NCBI RefSeq assembly: GCF_900460955.1
Contig: NZ_UFUW01000001.1
Location: forward strand, 1,610,738 to 1,674,737
Source of the DNA: Cardiobacterium valvarum
GTDB taxonomy: Bacteria; Pseudomonadota; Gammaproteobacteria; Cardiobacteriales; Cardiobacteriaceae
DNA length: 64,000 bases
Reading direction: 5' to 3'
A program made the translations under genes and the position numbers. The notes beneath the pieces were generated by a model. The model saw nothing but the letters and a program-made list of their open reading frames with translations, had not been told where the DNA came from and did not search any database. This document shows, one piece after another, positions 43,658 to 51,347 of this stretch (the first letter of the stretch is position 1; every line of letters starts with the position of its first letter).

Positions 43658-43860
43658 TAGCAGGATTGAATGCCTGAGCGTATAGAAAAATAGTCAAGAA
43701 TCCTACAGCTAAGTAGGACAAGCCTTACTTCGGCCACGCATGATGATTTTGAACGGATGAAACGGGTAGATTCGCATCAAAAGGCCTCGAAAGCCTTGTA
43801 ATAGTAATCAGATAAGGCTTCGCATAGCAAAAAACCGAAAGGTCAGCAATTCGCCTATAT
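43658..43860 (+). other. gene-free 200-base stretch with several hairpins, possible small RNA
   Basis: No open frame of note. It holds the stem TCCTAC / GTAGGA at about 43700-43720 and AAGGC / GCCTT around 43782-43798, is more AT-rich than its surroundings, and is enclosed by two terminators. The right-hand terminator has a T-run in the + direction. It does not resemble 6S, SRP, RNase P or a riboswitch that I know. Confidence 0.3.
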
Positions 43861-43893
43861 AAAAAGGCGGAAAATCCCGCCTTTCTTTTTTTG
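43861..43893. terminator. bidirectional terminator
   Basis: AAAGGCGG / CCGCCTTT, an 8-bp stem with a six-base loop, with CTTTTTTT on the right and TTTTTATA on the opposite strand. It ends the leftward lipoprotein gene and any rightward transcript from 43658-43860. Confidence 0.85.
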
Positions 43894-43912
43894 TAGTGCC
43901 AGATGGTTCAGA

Positions 43913-45136
43913 TTAACGCTCTGCGCCAAAGCCGCCCACATACTGCACAGCTGAACCATCGGTTGCCGTTCCCTGCAAACCGAAGACACCGCCGACTTCA
44001 TCAGCATTCGGGCCATAAAAACGGCCTTGCCATTTCCCGGTCAAGCCTTCGGCGGTACGAATGTCACCGCTGAAATCGCTGGTATTTGCTGCCCAAGAGG
44101 CAGAACCGCTCAGGTTGAAATTAGGTTTGTCTTCAATCACATGATCCGTACCTTCAAAGGTATGCAACTGTGACACACCGGTCGTTTCATAGCTGATGTT
44201 GCGTCTGCCGAAATTGGCATGCAGCTTATTCAACGCTGTGACCTGGTTGCCGTTGTAATAACCATGGCTGATGCCGTTGTAATCAGCGGATCCCCCTTTT
44301 GGCATTTGGCTTGGCAGGGTTTGTTTACCGATACTTTGGTAGCCGACGAAGGGGTCGCGTGAACGATCTAGGAAACCGTTATTGGCGCTACCAAAGAAGT
44401 AGCCGAAAGTCTGATAACTCCAACCCGCAGCAGCAGGATTGCGGAAATAGGCACTCAAATAACCATTGGGATTAGCAACCCCATTTGCAACCGGGGCAAA
44501 GAGCAGGACACTGTTGAATCTGCGGTCAATCGTGCCACCATAATCTCTCAGCACACCGTTTTCACGTTTCTTGGTGATTTTGTTGGTGCCGGCATCACGG
44601 GGAAACTGGGTGGGCAAAAGCGCATTCAAATCAGCCGTGCCATGCGCTACAACGTAATGCCAGCGGTTGTTTACATCTCGCATAACGATAGGATCGTTCT
44701 TGTCTTTATTATCGGTGCCGCTACTGCCGCCACTTCCACTGGTACTACCACTACCTTTATTGCTATCCTGCGGATCACATCCACCTGGTTTTTTGGAGCA
44801 TGTCGTAATTTCACTCACGATACCAGGCTGGTTAAAACGGATTTCATCGGCAGGATCAATAATTTTGTTGTTATTGTTATCAACAGAAACGACTGTCGGC
44901 GAAAGCTGCTGGCCTTCATTTTCCATATTGACCAAAAATCTATTGATGGTCGGATCCGTCTTATCAATCACTTTTGGTCCGTTTGCGCCATTGTTGTTAT
45001 TGTTAACATTTGGTTTCAACGCGTTACTACTTTTGTCATTGGGTGAGAAGGTGCCAGGTCCACCACCGCAGGCAGCCAGTAATGCGACGCTCAGGACGGA
45101 CAGCATCCATTGCGGTTTGAGAATTTTCCGTTGCAT
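43913..45136 (-). CDS. TbpB-like surface lipoprotein with a C-terminal beta-barrel
   Basis: A 407-residue lipoprotein with lipobox LLAAC at residues about 18-22, then GGG and an Asn-rich, low-complexity segment (NNNNNGANG). A Ser/Gly linker (SGSTSGSGGSSG) separates an N-terminal handle from a C-terminal barrel that ends KWQGRFYGPNADEVGGVFG and VQYVGGFGAER. That ending is the hallmark of transferrin-binding-protein-B-type barrels and of Slam-dependent surface lipoproteins (TbpB, LbpB, HpuA, fHbp) in Neisseria and Moraxella. The ligand is unknown. No Slam or TonB-receptor gene is adjacent. An AT-rich promoter lies upstream. Confidence 0.7.
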   Translation of the reverse strand: MQRKILKPQWMLSVLSVALLAACGGGPGTFSPNDKSSNALKPNVNNNNNGANGPKVIDKTDPTINRFLVNMENEGQQLSPTVVSVDNNNNKIIDPADEIRFNQPGIVSEITTCSKKPGGCDPQDSNKGSGSTSGSGGSSGTDNKDKNDPIVMRDVNNRWHYVVAHGTADLNALLPTQFPRDAGTNKITKKRENGVLRDYGGTIDRRFNSVLLFAPVANGVANPNGYLSAYFRNPAAAGWSYQTFGYFFGSANNGFLDRSRDPFVGYQSIGKQTLPSQMPKGGSADYNGISHGYYNGNQVTALNKLHANFGRRNISYETTGVSQLHTFEGTDHVIEDKPNFNLSGSASWAANTSDFSGDIRTAEGLTGKWQGRFYGPNADEVGGVFGLQGTATDGSAVQYVGGFGAER

Positions 45137-45193
45137 AGGTACTCCATAGAGGGTTGGTTAGGGGAAAACAATTAACTTACGTTAAGGTGGACA

Positions 45194-45221
45194 ATAATAC
45201 ATGATTAATGCCTGATTGCAA
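45194..45221 (-). promoter_or_regulatory. probable promoter of the TbpB-like gene
   Basis: On the minus strand TTGCAA (-35) and TATTAT (-10) are separated by 16 bases. The interval is AT-rich and partly palindromic (ATTAATCATGTATTATT), reminiscent of a degenerate Fur box, but not close enough to claim one. Confidence 0.35.
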
Positions 45222-45266
45222 GCCTTTTGCAGGAGTACCACAAGCACGTTGTATAAATGCAACTTT

Positions 45267-46151
45267 TCAGCAATGACGCCGTTTTACTATGTTCGCAGCA
45301 ACAATATAGGCAGCAAGGCCGACCACACTGCCGACGACAACGGATAGCGCGGCTTCCGTGCACCAGGCAGCAAAGCCGCCTATGTTATACGTCCAGCGTT
45401 GGGCAAGGTGGTGCAGTGGCGCGATGTTTTCGACCCAGAGGTGGCCACCGACGATAAACATCGCTGCCGTACCTACCACGGACAGGACCTTGAGCAATCT
45501 GGGCGCGAACCACAGCAGGGCTTGTCCCGCTGTTTGCAGGAAGCGGTTGGCGGTCTTGCTCCAGTACAGGCCAAGGTCGTCGATTTTCACGATGAGGGCG
45601 ACGATGCCATAGACGGCAGCGGTGAGGACGAGGGCGACAATGCTGAGGCCGAGGATTTGTGTGACGAGCGGTTTGCCGACGAAGCTCGCCAGTGCGATGA
45701 CGATGATTTCGATGGAGAGGATGAAGTCGGTGCGAATGGCGCTGCGGATTTTGTCTTGTTCCTGCTGTTCGGGTGTTTGTGCGTCGTCTGCCTGTGTCGG
45801 TGCCGCCTCTTCATGGTGATGCAGCAGGCGGTGCAGGATTTTTTCCACGCCTTCGTAGCAGAGGTAGGCGCCGCCGATCATGAGGATAAGCGGCACGACA
45901 GCGGGCAGGAAGGCGCTGAGCAGGAAGGCGATAGGGACGATGATGGCTTTGTTGAGCAGCGAGCCTTTGCTGACGGCCCAGATAATGGGTAGCTCGCGGC
46001 TGGCGCGGATGCCGGTGAGCTGGTTGGCATTAAGTGCCAGATCGTCGCCGAGGACGCCGGCGGTTTTTTTGGTGGCGACTTTGGTCATTGCCGCCACGTC
46101 GTCAAGGATGCTGGCAACGTCGTCCAGCAGGGCAAAGAAGCCGCCAGCCAT
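45267..46151 (-). CDS. YedI/DUF808 family membrane protein
   Basis: A 294-residue inner-membrane protein. The first 110 residues (GGFFALLDDVASILDDVA, KTAGVLGDDLALNANQLTG, ELPIIWAVSKGSLLNKAIIVP) are the conserved YedI opening. About eight hydrophobic segments follow. Function is not established. I use the ATG at 46151; a TTG three bases upstream is the alternative. It is 39 bases after the DUF1176 gene and may be cotranscribed. Confidence 0.82.
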   Translation of the reverse strand: MAGGFFALLDDVASILDDVAAMTKVATKKTAGVLGDDLALNANQLTGIRASRELPIIWAVSKGSLLNKAIIVPIAFLLSAFLPAVVPLILMIGGAYLCYEGVEKILHRLLHHHEEAAPTQADDAQTPEQQEQDKIRSAIRTDFILSIEIIVIALASFVGKPLVTQILGLSIVALVLTAAVYGIVALIVKIDDLGLYWSKTANRFLQTAGQALLWFAPRLLKVLSVVGTAAMFIVGGHLWVENIAPLHHLAQRWTYNIGGFAAWCTEAALSVVVGSVVGLAAYIVAANIVKRRHC

Positions 46152-46193
46152 CAACCGCCCCCACGTAGCGGTGCAATCATCCGCAGTGCGGAT

Positions 46194-47243
46194 TTATTGT
46201 GCATTTTTGACCTCGGTAACGGTGGAGACGAATGTCGGCAGTTGCCATGCCCCGCCGCCGAAGCCGCGACAGAGACCACTATCAAGGGCGCTACTGAGTT
46301 CGTATTTTTCGCCATTCCAGATGTATTCGCTGCCGGACCAGCAATCGCCGAGGCCACGTCCTTTCATTTGGCCGCTGATGGTTTTGCCATTGAAGTCGTT
46401 CATGGGTTCTTCGTCGCTGCCAAGCCGTTGTTGCAGGTTTTGCAGTCCGGCATTAAAGAGGCCGTAATAGTAGGTTTCGTTGTAAGGGCCGCGCCAGCAG
46501 AGTTTGGCCACCAGTTTGTGCCGGGCATCCAGTTCGTAAACCGCCAGTGTTTTTTCCTCGGCGCTGTAAGATTCTTGATCGGCGCTGCTGTCGCTGGTGA
46601 GGCATTCTGTTTTCGGATCCAGCAGTTTGTTGAGGCGGGCGTAATCGGCGGTATCGGGCGCAATAAGTGTCGGTTTGCCGGGCTGGATGTTTACTGCTTT
46701 GAGCTCCGGCTTGGCTGCTGGCGCAACGGTGACGGCTTTTTTGCCGCGTTGTTTCAGGGTAACGGCGCTCGCTGTCTGCAAGCGTCCTTGTGCTTCGTCC
46801 CATTTGAGGAGGACGGCTGATGCCCCCGCCGCTGACAGTTGCCATTGTGTTTTTCCGCCGCTGAATTGGATGTCAGCACGCGGTGCTTGCAGAGCGGCTA
46901 ATAGCGCTTCGATTTGGGCGGCATTCAGTTCGGCTTCTCCGTTATTTTTGTCCGGGTGCAATTCGCCGAGGTTTTTGCCGTCGAGGGTGAAGGTGATGTG
47001 ATCGGGTAATGGCGATTCATCGGCGGTAAGCAGGCTGATTTTGCCGCTGATGGGCGCATCGGCACCGGCAGCGCGGGTGAGGAGGACGGAAACCGGCGCC
47101 TTTTCGCCATCGTCTGTTTGGTAACCGGCGACGCGGCAGGTGTGGGTGTTGTCGCAGTTTATTTGCCAGTCGCCGTGGGTGAAGCTGACGGCAGCCGTGG
47201 CGGTGGTGCCAAGTAAGGCCAGCAGGAGGAAGGGTTTATTCAT
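46194..47243 (-). CDS. DUF1176 secreted protein
   Basis: A 349-residue exported protein. A signal peptide (MNKPFLLLALLGTTATAAV) is followed by FTHGDWQINCDNTHTCRVAGYQ, the opening of DUF1176. The layout then follows that family: a long N-terminal beta-rich part to about 170 and a C-terminal part with CLTSDSSA, KLCWRGPYNETYYYGL, and DCWSGSEYIWNGEKYELS...GLCRGF, each with conserved cysteines. Function is unknown; DUF1176 genes occur in many Gram-negative bacteria. An unusual ten-G tract lies between its ribosome site and ybeY. Confidence 0.82.
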   Translation of the reverse strand: MNKPFLLLALLGTTATAAVSFTHGDWQINCDNTHTCRVAGYQTDDGEKAPVSVLLTRAAGADAPISGKISLLTADESPLPDHITFTLDGKNLGELHPDKNNGEAELNAAQIEALLAALQAPRADIQFSGGKTQWQLSAAGASAVLLKWDEAQGRLQTASAVTLKQRGKKAVTVAPAAKPELKAVNIQPGKPTLIAPDTADYARLNKLLDPKTECLTSDSSADQESYSAEEKTLAVYELDARHKLVAKLCWRGPYNETYYYGLFNAGLQNLQQRLGSDEEPMNDFNGKTISGQMKGRGLGDCWSGSEYIWNGEKYELSSALDSGLCRGFGGGAWQLPTFVSTVTEVKNAQ

Positions 47244-47268
47244 ATATGTCTCTTTTTATTGAAAAAAA

Positions 47269-47278
47269 GGGGGGGGGG
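47269..47278. repeat. ten-base G homopolymer tract
   Basis: Seven A are followed by ten G on the plus strand (C10 on the coding strand of the DUF1176 gene). It lies four bases downstream of the ybeY stop and about 25 bases before the DUF1176 start. Confidence 0.9.
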
Positions 47279-47281
47279 TTA

Positions 47282-47758
47282 TCAGGCGTCTGCAACCGGG
47301 GCATAGGGATCGGCGTAACCGAGACGGGCGAGGATGTCGCGTTCGGTGTTCTCCATTTTTTCGGCCTCATCGTCTTCGATGTGGTCGTAACCAAGAAGAT
47401 GCAGGAAGCCGTGGATAGTGATGTGCGCCCAGTGTGCTTCGGCGCTTTTTTTCTGCTCTTTGGCTTCGCGGTTGACCACGGCGGCGGCGATGACGACGTC
47501 GCCGAGGAGGCGCGGTTCTTCCGGCAGGTCCCAGTCGCAGGGGAAGGAGAGAACGTTGGTCGGCGCGTCTTTGCCCCGATATTCGCGGTTGAGTTCCTGC
47601 ATTTCATCGTTATCCACGAGGCGCACGGTGAGTTCCAGCGCCTCGCTCAGGGCGAGGGCTTCGTAGGCGGTGTTCAACCAGCGTTGCAGGCGTTTTTCGC
47701 TGGGGAAGCGTTCGTCGTTACCGAGTTCTTCGGTCTGGTAGTCAATGGTGAGTGTCAT
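47282..47758 (-). CDS. ybeY: rRNA maturation endonuclease YbeY
   Basis: A 158-residue zinc-dependent RNase needed for 16S rRNA 3' maturation and ribosome quality control. The zinc motif H-x3-H-x5-H is present as H116, H120 and H126 in [11 protein letters not shown]. The [19 protein letters not shown] block is also diagnostic. Its start overlaps the end of ybeZ by four bases, as in E. coli. Confidence 0.95.
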   Translation of the reverse strand: MTLTIDYQTEELGNDERFPSEKRLQRWLNTAYEALALSEALELTVRLVDNDEMQELNREYRGKDAPTNVLSFPCDWDLPEEPRLLGDVVIAAAVVNREAKEQKKSAEAHWAHITIHGFLHLLGYDHIEDDEAEKMENTERDILARLGYADPYAPVADA

Positions 47759-48738
47759 GGTGTGTTGTTTTCCGGTTGCTCAGCGGCTGCGTAGGCTTCG
47801 ACGATGCGCTGCACCAATGGGTGCCGCACCACGTCTTGTGCTACGAAGCGGGTGAAGGAGATACCTTCGACGTTTTCCAGGATACGCGCGGCGTGTTTGA
47901 GGCCGCTGGTCGTACCTTTCGGCAGGTCAATTTGCGTGGTATCGCCGGTGATAACGGCTGTCGAGCCGAAGCCGAGGCGGGTCAGGAACATTTTCATTTG
48001 TTCGACGGTGGTGTTCTGCGCTTCGTCAAGGATGATGAAGGCGTCGTTCAGGGTGCGGCCACGCATGAAGGCGAGCGGGGCGATTTCGATGACGCCGCGT
48101 TCCATCAGTTTGGCGACGCGCTCACCACCGAGCATGTCGTTCAGCGCGTCGTAGAGCGGACGCAGGTAGGGGTCCACTTTCTGTGTCATATCGCCCGGCA
48201 GGAAGCCGAGGCGTTCGCCCGCTTCCACAGCGGGGCGGACAAGCACGAGTTTGCGTACTTTGTCTTCGGCGAGGTACGACACAGCGGCCGCGACGGCGAG
48301 ATAGGTTTTGCCCGTGCCCGCCGGGCCGATGCCGAAGTTCACGGCATGCTCGAAGATGCGACGCAGGTAGCGGCGCTGGTTACTGCCGCGTCCGCTGATG
48401 GTGCCGCGTCGTGTCTCGATGCGGATATCCTGGCCTTCGCCACGCGCAGCGATTTCGCCGGACAGCGTCGCCCCGGCATCGCGCAGGGCGAGGTGCACGT
48501 CATCCAGGTTAAGCACACCGCCGCCGGTCTGACCATAAAGGTGTTCGATGACGAACCGCGCCTGGGCGCAGCGGCCTTCGTCGCCGATGATTTGGAAAAG
48601 GTGGCCGCGACTTTCAATCTGCACGTGCAGTTGTTCTTCAATCAGGCGCAGGTGGGCGTTCAATTGCCCGACCAGTTCGCTGAGGCGGCTATGGTCTTGC
48701 GGGCTGAGCTGGAAAGCGAGAGTGTAATGATCAGACAT
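47755..48738 (-). CDS. ybeZ: PhoH-like ATPase YbeZ
   Basis: A 327-residue ATP-binding protein and partner of YbeY. It has Walker [20 protein letters not shown] (about residue 130), [27 protein letters not shown] with the Walker B, and [11 protein letters not shown], which are the main PhoH blocks. An N-terminal KH-like part precedes the ATPase. It follows miaB by two bases and overlaps ybeY by four. Confidence 0.93.
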   Translation of the reverse strand: MSDHYTLAFQLSPQDHSRLSELVGQLNAHLRLIEEQLHVQIESRGHLFQIIGDEGRCAQARFVIEHLYGQTGGGVLNLDDVHLALRDAGATLSGEIAARGEGQDIRIETRRGTISGRGSNQRRYLRRIFEHAVNFGIGPAGTGKTYLAVAAAVSYLAEDKVRKLVLVRPAVEAGERLGFLPGDMTQKVDPYLRPLYDALNDMLGGERVAKLMERGVIEIAPLAFMRGRTLNDAFIILDEAQNTTVEQMKMFLTRLGFGSTAVITGDTTQIDLPKGTTSGLKHAARILENVEGISFTRFVAQDVVRHPLVQRIVEAYAAAEQPENNTP

Positions 48739-48740
48739 AA

Positions 48741-50117
48741 TCAGGCGGTGTAACGGCGTGGCGCGGGCTGGGCTTCGGCTTCCAGCAGGCGGCCACGCAG
48801 GGAATTCTTATAAGCAGCGGTGATATGAACCTTGGCGAAGCGGCCGATCAGGCTTGCCGGTGCCTGGAAGTTGACGACGCGGTTGTTCTCGGTGCGCCCA
48901 CAGACTTCGTTCTTGTTCTTCTTCGAAATGCCGTCCACCAGCACCCATTGCTCGCTGCCGACCATATCGGCGGAAATCTGCGCCGCCATTTGCAAAATGC
49001 GCGCCTGCAAGCGGGCAAGACGGGCTTTCTTCACGTCCATCGGGATGCGGTCGGGCATAGCAGCGGCAGGCGTGCCGGGGCGTGGGCTGTAAATAAAGCT
49101 GAATGACGTGTCGTAGAACACATCCTCAATCAGCTGCATCGTCGCCTCAAAGTCCTCGTCTTCCTCGCCGGGGAAACCGACGATGAAATCCGAGGAAAAG
49201 CTGATATTCGGGCGGATTTCCCGCAGCCGTGCCAGCTTCTCCTTGTATTCCGCTGCCTTGTGACCGCGCTTCATCAAAGTCAGTATCTTGTCCGAACCGC
49301 TTTGCACCGGCAGATGCAAATGGCTGACGAGCTGCGGCACGCGGCGGTACACCTCAATCAAATTGTCCGTAAATTCCACAGGATGCGACGTGGTGAAGCG
49401 GACGCGGTCAATACCGTCAATCGCGGCGACATACTCAATCAACAGCGCCAAATCGGCGGTATCGCCGTCGAACATCGCGCCGCGATAAGCGTTCACATTC
49501 TGGCCGAGCAGATTGATTTCGCGCACCCCTTGGGCGGCGAGCGCGGCACATTCGGCAATCACATCATCAAACGGGCGGCTCACCTCCTCGCCGCGCGTAT
49601 AAGGCACAACGCAGAACGTGCAATACTTCGAGCAGCCTTCCATCACCGAGACAAACGCCGTCGGCCCTTCCGCGCGCGGCTCCGGCAGATGGTCGAACTT
49701 CTCGATTTCCGGAAAGGACACATCGACCACGCCGTCCCGCTTCTCCTGCGCCTCACTAATGAGATTCGGCAGACGGTGCAGCGTCTGCGGCCCAAAGACC
49801 ACATCCACCGCCGGCGCGCGGCGGCGCAACTCCTCACCTTCCTGCGAGGCAACACAACCGCCAACCGCGATGATGACATGCGGCTTGGCGTCTTTCAGCG
49901 GCTTCCAGCGGCCAATCTGCGAAAAGACCTTCTCCTGCGCCTTCTCGCGGATAGAACAAGTATTGAGCAAAAGAATATCGGCTTCTTCCGGCGTCGCGAC
50001 CGGTGTAATCCCGTGCGACACCTTGAGCACGGCAAGCATCTTGGACGAGTCGTACTCGTTCATTTGGCAGCCGTAAGTTTCAATATAGACGTGTTTCAGT
50101 AAAGGCTTCATACACAT
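48741..50117 (-). CDS. miaB: tRNA-2-methylthio-N6-isopentenyladenosine-37 synthase MiaB
   Basis: MiaB is a radical-SAM methylthiotransferase that adds a methylthio group to i6A37 of tRNA. The 458-residue product has the N-terminal UPF0004 domain ([41 protein letters not shown]), the radical-SAM cluster motif CSKYCTFC (about residue 155-162) and a C-terminal TRAM domain. It heads the miaB-ybeZ-ybeY operon. Two ATGs are six bases apart (50117 and 50111); ribosome sites are weak for both. Confidence 0.94.
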   Translation of the reverse strand: MCMKPLLKHVYIETYGCQMNEYDSSKMLAVLKVSHGITPVATPEEADILLLNTCSIREKAQEKVFSQIGRWKPLKDAKPHVIIAVGGCVASQEGEELRRRAPAVDVVFGPQTLHRLPNLISEAQEKRDGVVDVSFPEIEKFDHLPEPRAEGPTAFVSVMEGCSKYCTFCVVPYTRGEEVSRPFDDVIAECAALAAQGVREINLLGQNVNAYRGAMFDGDTADLALLIEYVAAIDGIDRVRFTTSHPVEFTDNLIEVYRRVPQLVSHLHLPVQSGSDKILTLMKRGHKAAEYKEKLARLREIRPNISFSSDFIVGFPGEEDEDFEATMQLIEDVFYDTSFSFIYSPRPGTPAAAMPDRIPMDVKKARLARLQARILQMAAQISADMVGSEQWVLVDGISKKNKNEVCGRTENNRVVNFQAPASLIGRFAKVHITAAYKNSLRGRLLEAEAQPAPRRYTA

Positions 50118-50217
50118 AAGCGAAGAAAAAAACGGCGGGCATTATATACCGCTTCCCCGGCTCGCCACTGACCGCAGGCGGCGTACAATAGCGGCGAACC
50201 CTCCACGGAGCCCCGCC

Positions 50218-50859
50218 ATGTACCTCGACACCGCCAACCTGACCGACATTCAGCATTACCGCGACCTCGGCATCCTCAAAGGCATCACCACCAACCCGAC
50301 CCTGCTCAAACAGCACCCCGCGCCGCGCGCTGAACAACTTGCCGCCATCCTCCAAACCTACCCTGACCGGCTTTTCGTGCAAGTGCTGGGCAACGACGCC
50401 GCCACCCTGGTCAGCGACTTCGCGCAAATCCTCGCCGACTTCCCCAACGCAACGCTCGGCATCAAAGTCCCCATCAATACCGAAGGATTACGTGCCGTCA
50501 GACAAATGCGTGAACAGCGGCCGGACATCCCGCTGCTCGGCACCGCCATCTACTCCGCCGAACAGGCCATCCTCGCCGGCATTGCCGGCTGCGCCTACGT
50601 CGCGCCCTATGTAAACCGCATGGAAAACAACGGCATTGACCCGTATGCCGTCATCGCTACCGCCCGCCACTACTACGATGAGCACGCCATCAACTGCCGC
50701 ATCATGGGCGCCAGTTTCAAAAACACCCAGCAAATCCTGCACGCCCTCAACGCTGGCGCCCACACCTGCACCATCCCGCCGGAACTGCTGCGGCAAATGC
50801 TGGAAAAAACCGTCGCCAACGAAGCCATCCGCGTCTTTAACGTCGACGGCGGGTTATAA
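50218..50859 (+). CDS. fructose-6-phosphate aldolase / transaldolase-like protein
   Basis: A 213-residue TIM-barrel protein of the small transaldolase (FSA/TalC/MipB) group. The Schiff-base lysine is K83 in LGIKVPINTEG. Conserved blocks are MYLDTANLTDI, GITTNPTLL, PLLGTAIYSAEQAILAGIAGCAYVAPYVNRM and MGASFKNTQQI. FSA cleaves fructose 6-phosphate to dihydroxyacetone and glyceraldehyde 3-phosphate; others act as true transaldolases. The key Gln/Phe that separates the two was not examined. The gene stands alone; tandem repeats begin 22 bases after its stop. Confidence 0.85.
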   Translation: MYLDTANLTDIQHYRDLGILKGITTNPTLLKQHPAPRAEQLAAILQTYPDRLFVQVLGNDAATLVSDFAQILADFPNATLGIKVPINTEGLRAVRQMREQRPDIPLLGTAIYSAEQAILAGIAGCAYVAPYVNRMENNGIDPYAVIATARHYYDEHAINCRIMGASFKNTQQILHALNAGAHTCTIPPELLRQMLEKTVANEAIRVFNVDGGL

Positions 50860-50881
50860 ATTCACCGCATGCCTTCTCGCG

Positions 50882-51066
50882 CTAAGCGGCATAAATACTG
50901 GGCCCGCCAAGCGGCATAAACACTGGGTTCGCCAAGCGGCGCAAACACTGGGCCCGCCAAGCGGCGTAAACACTGGGCCCGTCAAGCGGCGCAAACACTG
51001 GGTTCGCCAAGCGGCGCAAACACTGGGTTCGCCAAGCGGCGTAAATACTGAGCCCGCCAAGCGGCC
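50882..51066 (-). repeat. 25-bp tandem repeat array (array B)
   Basis: Seven contiguous 25-base units start at 50882, 50907, 50932, 50957, 50982, 51007 and 51032, and a partial eighth ends at 51066. Units read CCAAGCGGCGTAAACACTGG+GCCCG with C/T and G/A changes at a few positions. They are the reverse complement of array A. All seven keep AAGCGGC and ACTG. No spacers are present. The array lies between two convergent genes. Confidence 0.92.
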
Positions 51067-51075
51067 ACAGGTATC

Positions 51076-51183
51076 TATAGTTAAACATCTAAAAAATCGT
51101 AACGGCGTTGCGTCGCCTTGCCGTACTACCTGTACTGTCTGCGGCGACGCGCCTTGTTACGCTTTTTTATCTATTCAACTATA
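51076..51183. mobile_element. Correia-like miniature element
   Basis: A 108-base segment begins TATAGTTAAACATCT and ends with the near-complement AGATAG...AACTATA. The terminal inverted repeats match at about 22 of 28 positions. The interior reads ACGGCGTTGCGTCGCC, then CCGTACTACCTGTACTGTCT, then GCGGCGACGCGCC. These are the recognisable parts of the Neisseria Correia repeat (CREE/NEMIS), which has TATAG termini, GTACGGCGTTGCC..., and TACTGTCTGCGGC. It has no gene. A TA target duplication is consistent with the ends. It starts nine bases from the tandem array. Confidence 0.72.
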
Positions 51184-51347
51184 CCTATCTCAGTAGTTGT
51201 AGAAATAGCTGCGGAAACAAAGGGCAAAACCCTCTCCGCCTGCGGGACTGGGACAGCTCGCCCCGCTGGCAGGAGGCAGGGCTGAAATCACTCGCATCGG
51301 CGACGAATCCTGCCCACAACGCCCGTATTTATCCCGCTTGGTAGCCG
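51184..51347. other. gene-free stretch before the SulP gene end, with one repeat unit
   Basis: Contains GCAAAACCCTC and CAGGAGGCAGG stretches with no structure I can interpret, and one diverged repeat unit at 51324-51345 (CGTATTTATCCCGCTTGGTA). No terminator is obvious for the SulP gene. Confidence 0.5.

Noticed and set aside
43658..43860. 6S RNA, RNase P RNA, SRP RNA or a known riboswitch.
   Set aside because: None of the conserved sequence landmarks of these RNAs could be found; kept only as an unnamed candidate.
45180..45221. Fur box controlling the TbpB-like gene.
   Set aside because: The AT-rich palindrome matches the 19-base consensus poorly; recorded only as a promoter.
50854..51088. 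Repetitive leftward open frames with periodic FTPLG and CAAWRTQ-type residues.
   Set aside because: They are translations of the 25-bp tandem array; three units make 75 bases, so frames stay open by chance. No ribosome site or family.
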